Shown one piece after another: positions 62,665 through 64,000 of a stretch of 64,000 nt of DNA (within the stretch, counting starts at the first letter, position 1; every line of letters begins with the position of its first letter). The stretch spans positions 248,001 through 312,000 of the forward strand of contig NZ_JASJOR010000006.1 in NCBI RefSeq assembly GCF_030068545.1, read 5' to 3'. The translations under genes and the position numbers were made by a program. The DNA comes from Xanthocytophaga flava (GTDB taxonomy: Bacteria; Bacteroidota; Bacteroidia; Cytophagales; 172606-1). Under the pieces are notes generated by a model. It was given only the letters and a program-made list of their open reading frames with translations. It was not told where the DNA came from and made no database searches.

Positions 62665-63558
62665 CTATTTTTTATAAATCTTTGCCATAGCTCTTACAGG
62701 AAAAGTCCCTACCCCCTTAAATTTGGGAGGGATTGCACTAAATGAAAATCCATCGTCTGGCAATAAAGAGAGGTTGCAGAGATGTTCTACAATTAAAATT
62801 TCAGATCCTAATAGAATAGTATGCACTGGACGGCTTTTGCCTCGTGTATCATCAATATTATGAGAATCAATACCAACAAGCTTTACCTCACAATCCCGAA
62901 GATATTCAGCAGCCTCATTTGTTAGTGAGGGGTGATTTTCATAATAGGTTTCTGTATTCCAGTGAGAATCCCATCCTGTATGGATCAATACGGCACGATT
63001 CCGAACCTCATATCCTTTCAGGTGCTGTGCGGTAATATTTAGTGTATCTGTATAGGGAATGCGAATTACAATAGCATCTAGGTCGGTGAATGCAGCTAAC
63101 TCTATTTCTGAGAGATCTTTTCCATGCTCGTATCGATGAAACGGACAATCCAGATAGGTACCTGTGTTGGTTACCATTTCTATCTTTCCAATCTGAAACT
63201 GTGTCCCTTCTTCATAGAATTGTTTTGAGTTTTCACGACTCAGGTAATCACAGATTATAGGAGCAGGGAGCCCTTTATAGGTAACTAACCCGTTTTCTAT
63301 GGTATGGCTTAAATCTATCAGTAATTCTTTTGTTGTGTTTTCTGAGTTGGTTTTTCGTTTATGTCTTTCCTCAACATAATATTTATTTAAAATAGTGACC
63401 TTCCCAACCATTAATAAATGAAGATCAGCAACAATATAATCAGCTAATTCCTTATCTGATATCTTATCCTTTTCAATATCCAGACGGAAGTCCTGTCCCT
63501 GTATGCCTCCACCATTGGTAAACTCAATATCAAAGTCAAAAACAACTCTTCTATCCAT
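62665..63558 (-). CDS. Cyclase family protein with N-terminal fused small domain
   Basis: 297 residues. The C-terminal 220 are the cyclase/kynurenine-formamidase fold: LLIDLSHTIENGLVTYKGLPAP, TNTGTYLDCPFHRYEHGKDLS, VGIDSHNID and LLGSEILIVEHLCNL. The usual HxGTHxD metal motif reads NTGTYLD, so the first two His ligands are Asn and Tyr, although PFH and other positions remain. Residues 1-70 (FDFDIEFTNGGGIQGQDFRLDI ... DLHLLMVGKVTILNKY) match, as I recall, a small stand-alone protein that accompanies cyclase genes in other bacteria, so this looks like a fusion of the two. Substrate unknown. Confidence 0.85.
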   Translation of the reverse strand: MDRRVVFDFDIEFTNGGGIQGQDFRLDIEKDKISDKELADYIVADLHLLMVGKVTILNKYYVEERHKRKTNSENTTKELLIDLSHTIENGLVTYKGLPAPIICDYLSRENSKQFYEEGTQFQIGKIEMVTNTGTYLDCPFHRYEHGKDLSEIELAAFTDLDAIVIRIPYTDTLNITAQHLKGYEVRNRAVLIHTGWDSHWNTETYYENHPSLTNEAAEYLRDCEVKLVGIDSHNIDDTRGKSRPVHTILLGSEILIVEHLCNLSLLPDDGFSFSAIPPKFKGVGTFPVRAMAKIYKK

Positions 63559-63601
63559 GGGTCATTTTGTAGTGGTTTGATTGTAAGAAAGATGAACTAC
63601 T

Positions 63602-64000
63602 CTAATTTAGGAGTTGGCAACCAAATAACAACAATTCTTCATTGGAATAAGGAAGAATAACATCTTTTTCATAGCTGAAACCAAGCCGTTGAAGCAATGA
63701 AAAAGATCGCTGGTTTTCACGCATCACAATAGCTACAATACGTTTAATTTCCAATTCGTTCCGGGTATACTGCAGTACAGCAGAAGCTGCTTCAAATGCA
63801 TATCCTTTGCCCTCATATACAGGAAGTAAGGCAAATCCTATATCCGGATCATCCAAAACATCCCTATTTAACAATCCACACATACCAATAGGAACATTTT
63901 CTCCCTTTAATGAAATTAACAACAATCCAAACCCAAATCTACTGTAACTATCCATAGGGCCTGTACGGATATAATTCCGGGCGTCTTCCAGTGTATGTAC
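63602..64000 (-). CDS. GNAT (RimJ/RimL-type) N-acetyltransferase, 5' partial
   Basis: The frame stays open from 63955 to the window edge (upstream residues VHTLEDARNYIRTGP), so the gene's start lies outside. Visible residues: FGLLLISLKGENVPIGMCGLLNRD, IGFALLPVYEGKGYAFEAASAVLQYTR (acetyl-CoA loop) and IVAIVMRENQRSFSLLQRLGF, the typical RimJ/RimL layout. An acetyl group is moved to an N-terminal or small-molecule amine. It lies 43 bp upstream of the cyclase gene on the same strand. Confidence 0.9.
   Translation of the reverse strand, partial: VHTLEDARNYIRTGPMDSYSRFGFGLLLISLKGENVPIGMCGLLNRDVLDDPDIGFALLPVYEGKGYAFEAASAVLQYTRNELEIKRIVAIVMRENQRSFSLLQRLGFSYEKDVILPYSNEELLLFGCQLLN

Noticed and set aside
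1..64000. rRNA, tRNA or complete insertion sequence
   Set aside because: No rRNA core motif, tRNA cloverleaf or transposase-like protein was recognised on either strand.

Overview
The window reads as a chromosomal segment of a Bacteroidota bacterium, most likely of the order Cytophagales. Evidence: type IX secretion (T9SS) parts and cargo (PorP/SprF-like protein at 10110, PorZ-like protein at 36968, two type B sorting-domain proteins at 9417 and 51542), Bacteroidota-restricted families (DUF4494, DUF4097, DUF1460, NamZ/DUF1343), low G+C, weak Shine-Dalgarno signals and TAnnTTTG-type promoter boxes. I see no rRNA, tRNA, CRISPR array, prophage or intact transposase. Most genes are ordinary envelope and housekeeping genes; the novelty lies in the intergenic DNA and in a few unusual fusions.

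Layout. 1-2865: 3' part of a protease/propeller/beta-barrel outer-membrane protein. 2917-9031 (minus): radical SAM protein, PhoH-PIN ATPase, Tat-exported PhoX-like protein, SPFH protein, GNAT. 9417-11384 (plus): T9SS cargo-like protein and PorP/SprF fused to a SPOR-like domain. 11725-17423: kinase-fold protein, M1 peptidase, papain-like membrane protein, Tat-exported Gfo/Idh/MocA oxidoreductase. 18045-28494 (plus): YicC, two large unknown proteins, TauE/SafE, DUF4494, a lipoprotein, then an ECF sigma / HEAT-repeat anti-sigma / two DUF4097 proteins run. 28555-36843: secreted beta-sandwich protein, DUF1460 amidase, lipoprotein, a frameshifted gene, LolC/E permease, NamZ lipoprotein, RecO. 36968-42769 (minus): PorZ-like, MFS efflux, TonB-dependent receptor. 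42987-46627 (plus): KDO cluster with kdsA, an embedded zeta-toxin-like pair, a transaldolase-CBS fusion and a KdsC-like HAD protein. 46706-64000: Pit transporter, FAD oxidoreductase, DUF3857 protein, type B cargo, NlpC/P60, nadD, gmk, anti-sigma/ECF sigma, S9 peptidase, OmpA-propeller protein, cyclase fusion, partial GNAT.

Main discovery candidate. Three intergenic regions (11564-11724, 35915-36072, 62427-62612) hold arrays of a degenerate 28-29 bp tandem repeat. Each unit is an 18-bp dyad, usually starting TG and ending CA with a centre close to GAATT, followed by about 10 bp of mostly A/T-rich spacer. Arm sequences differ between units while symmetry is often kept. All three arrays lie between the 3' ends of convergent genes. 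The window has four convergent gaps longer than 300 bp; three hold such an array, and the fourth (14845-15263) holds another element bounded by near-perfect 27-bp inverted repeats. A separate 193-bp MITE-like element with internal hairpins and a TTA duplication lies at 30700-30892, with a relict of one end at 9141-9175.

The second notable system is the KDO cluster: a KdsD-type CBS pair is attached to a fructose-6-phosphate-aldolase-like domain instead of a sugar isomerase domain, beside kdsA and a KdsC-like phosphatase, which suggests an alternative or regulated source of arabinose 5-phosphate.
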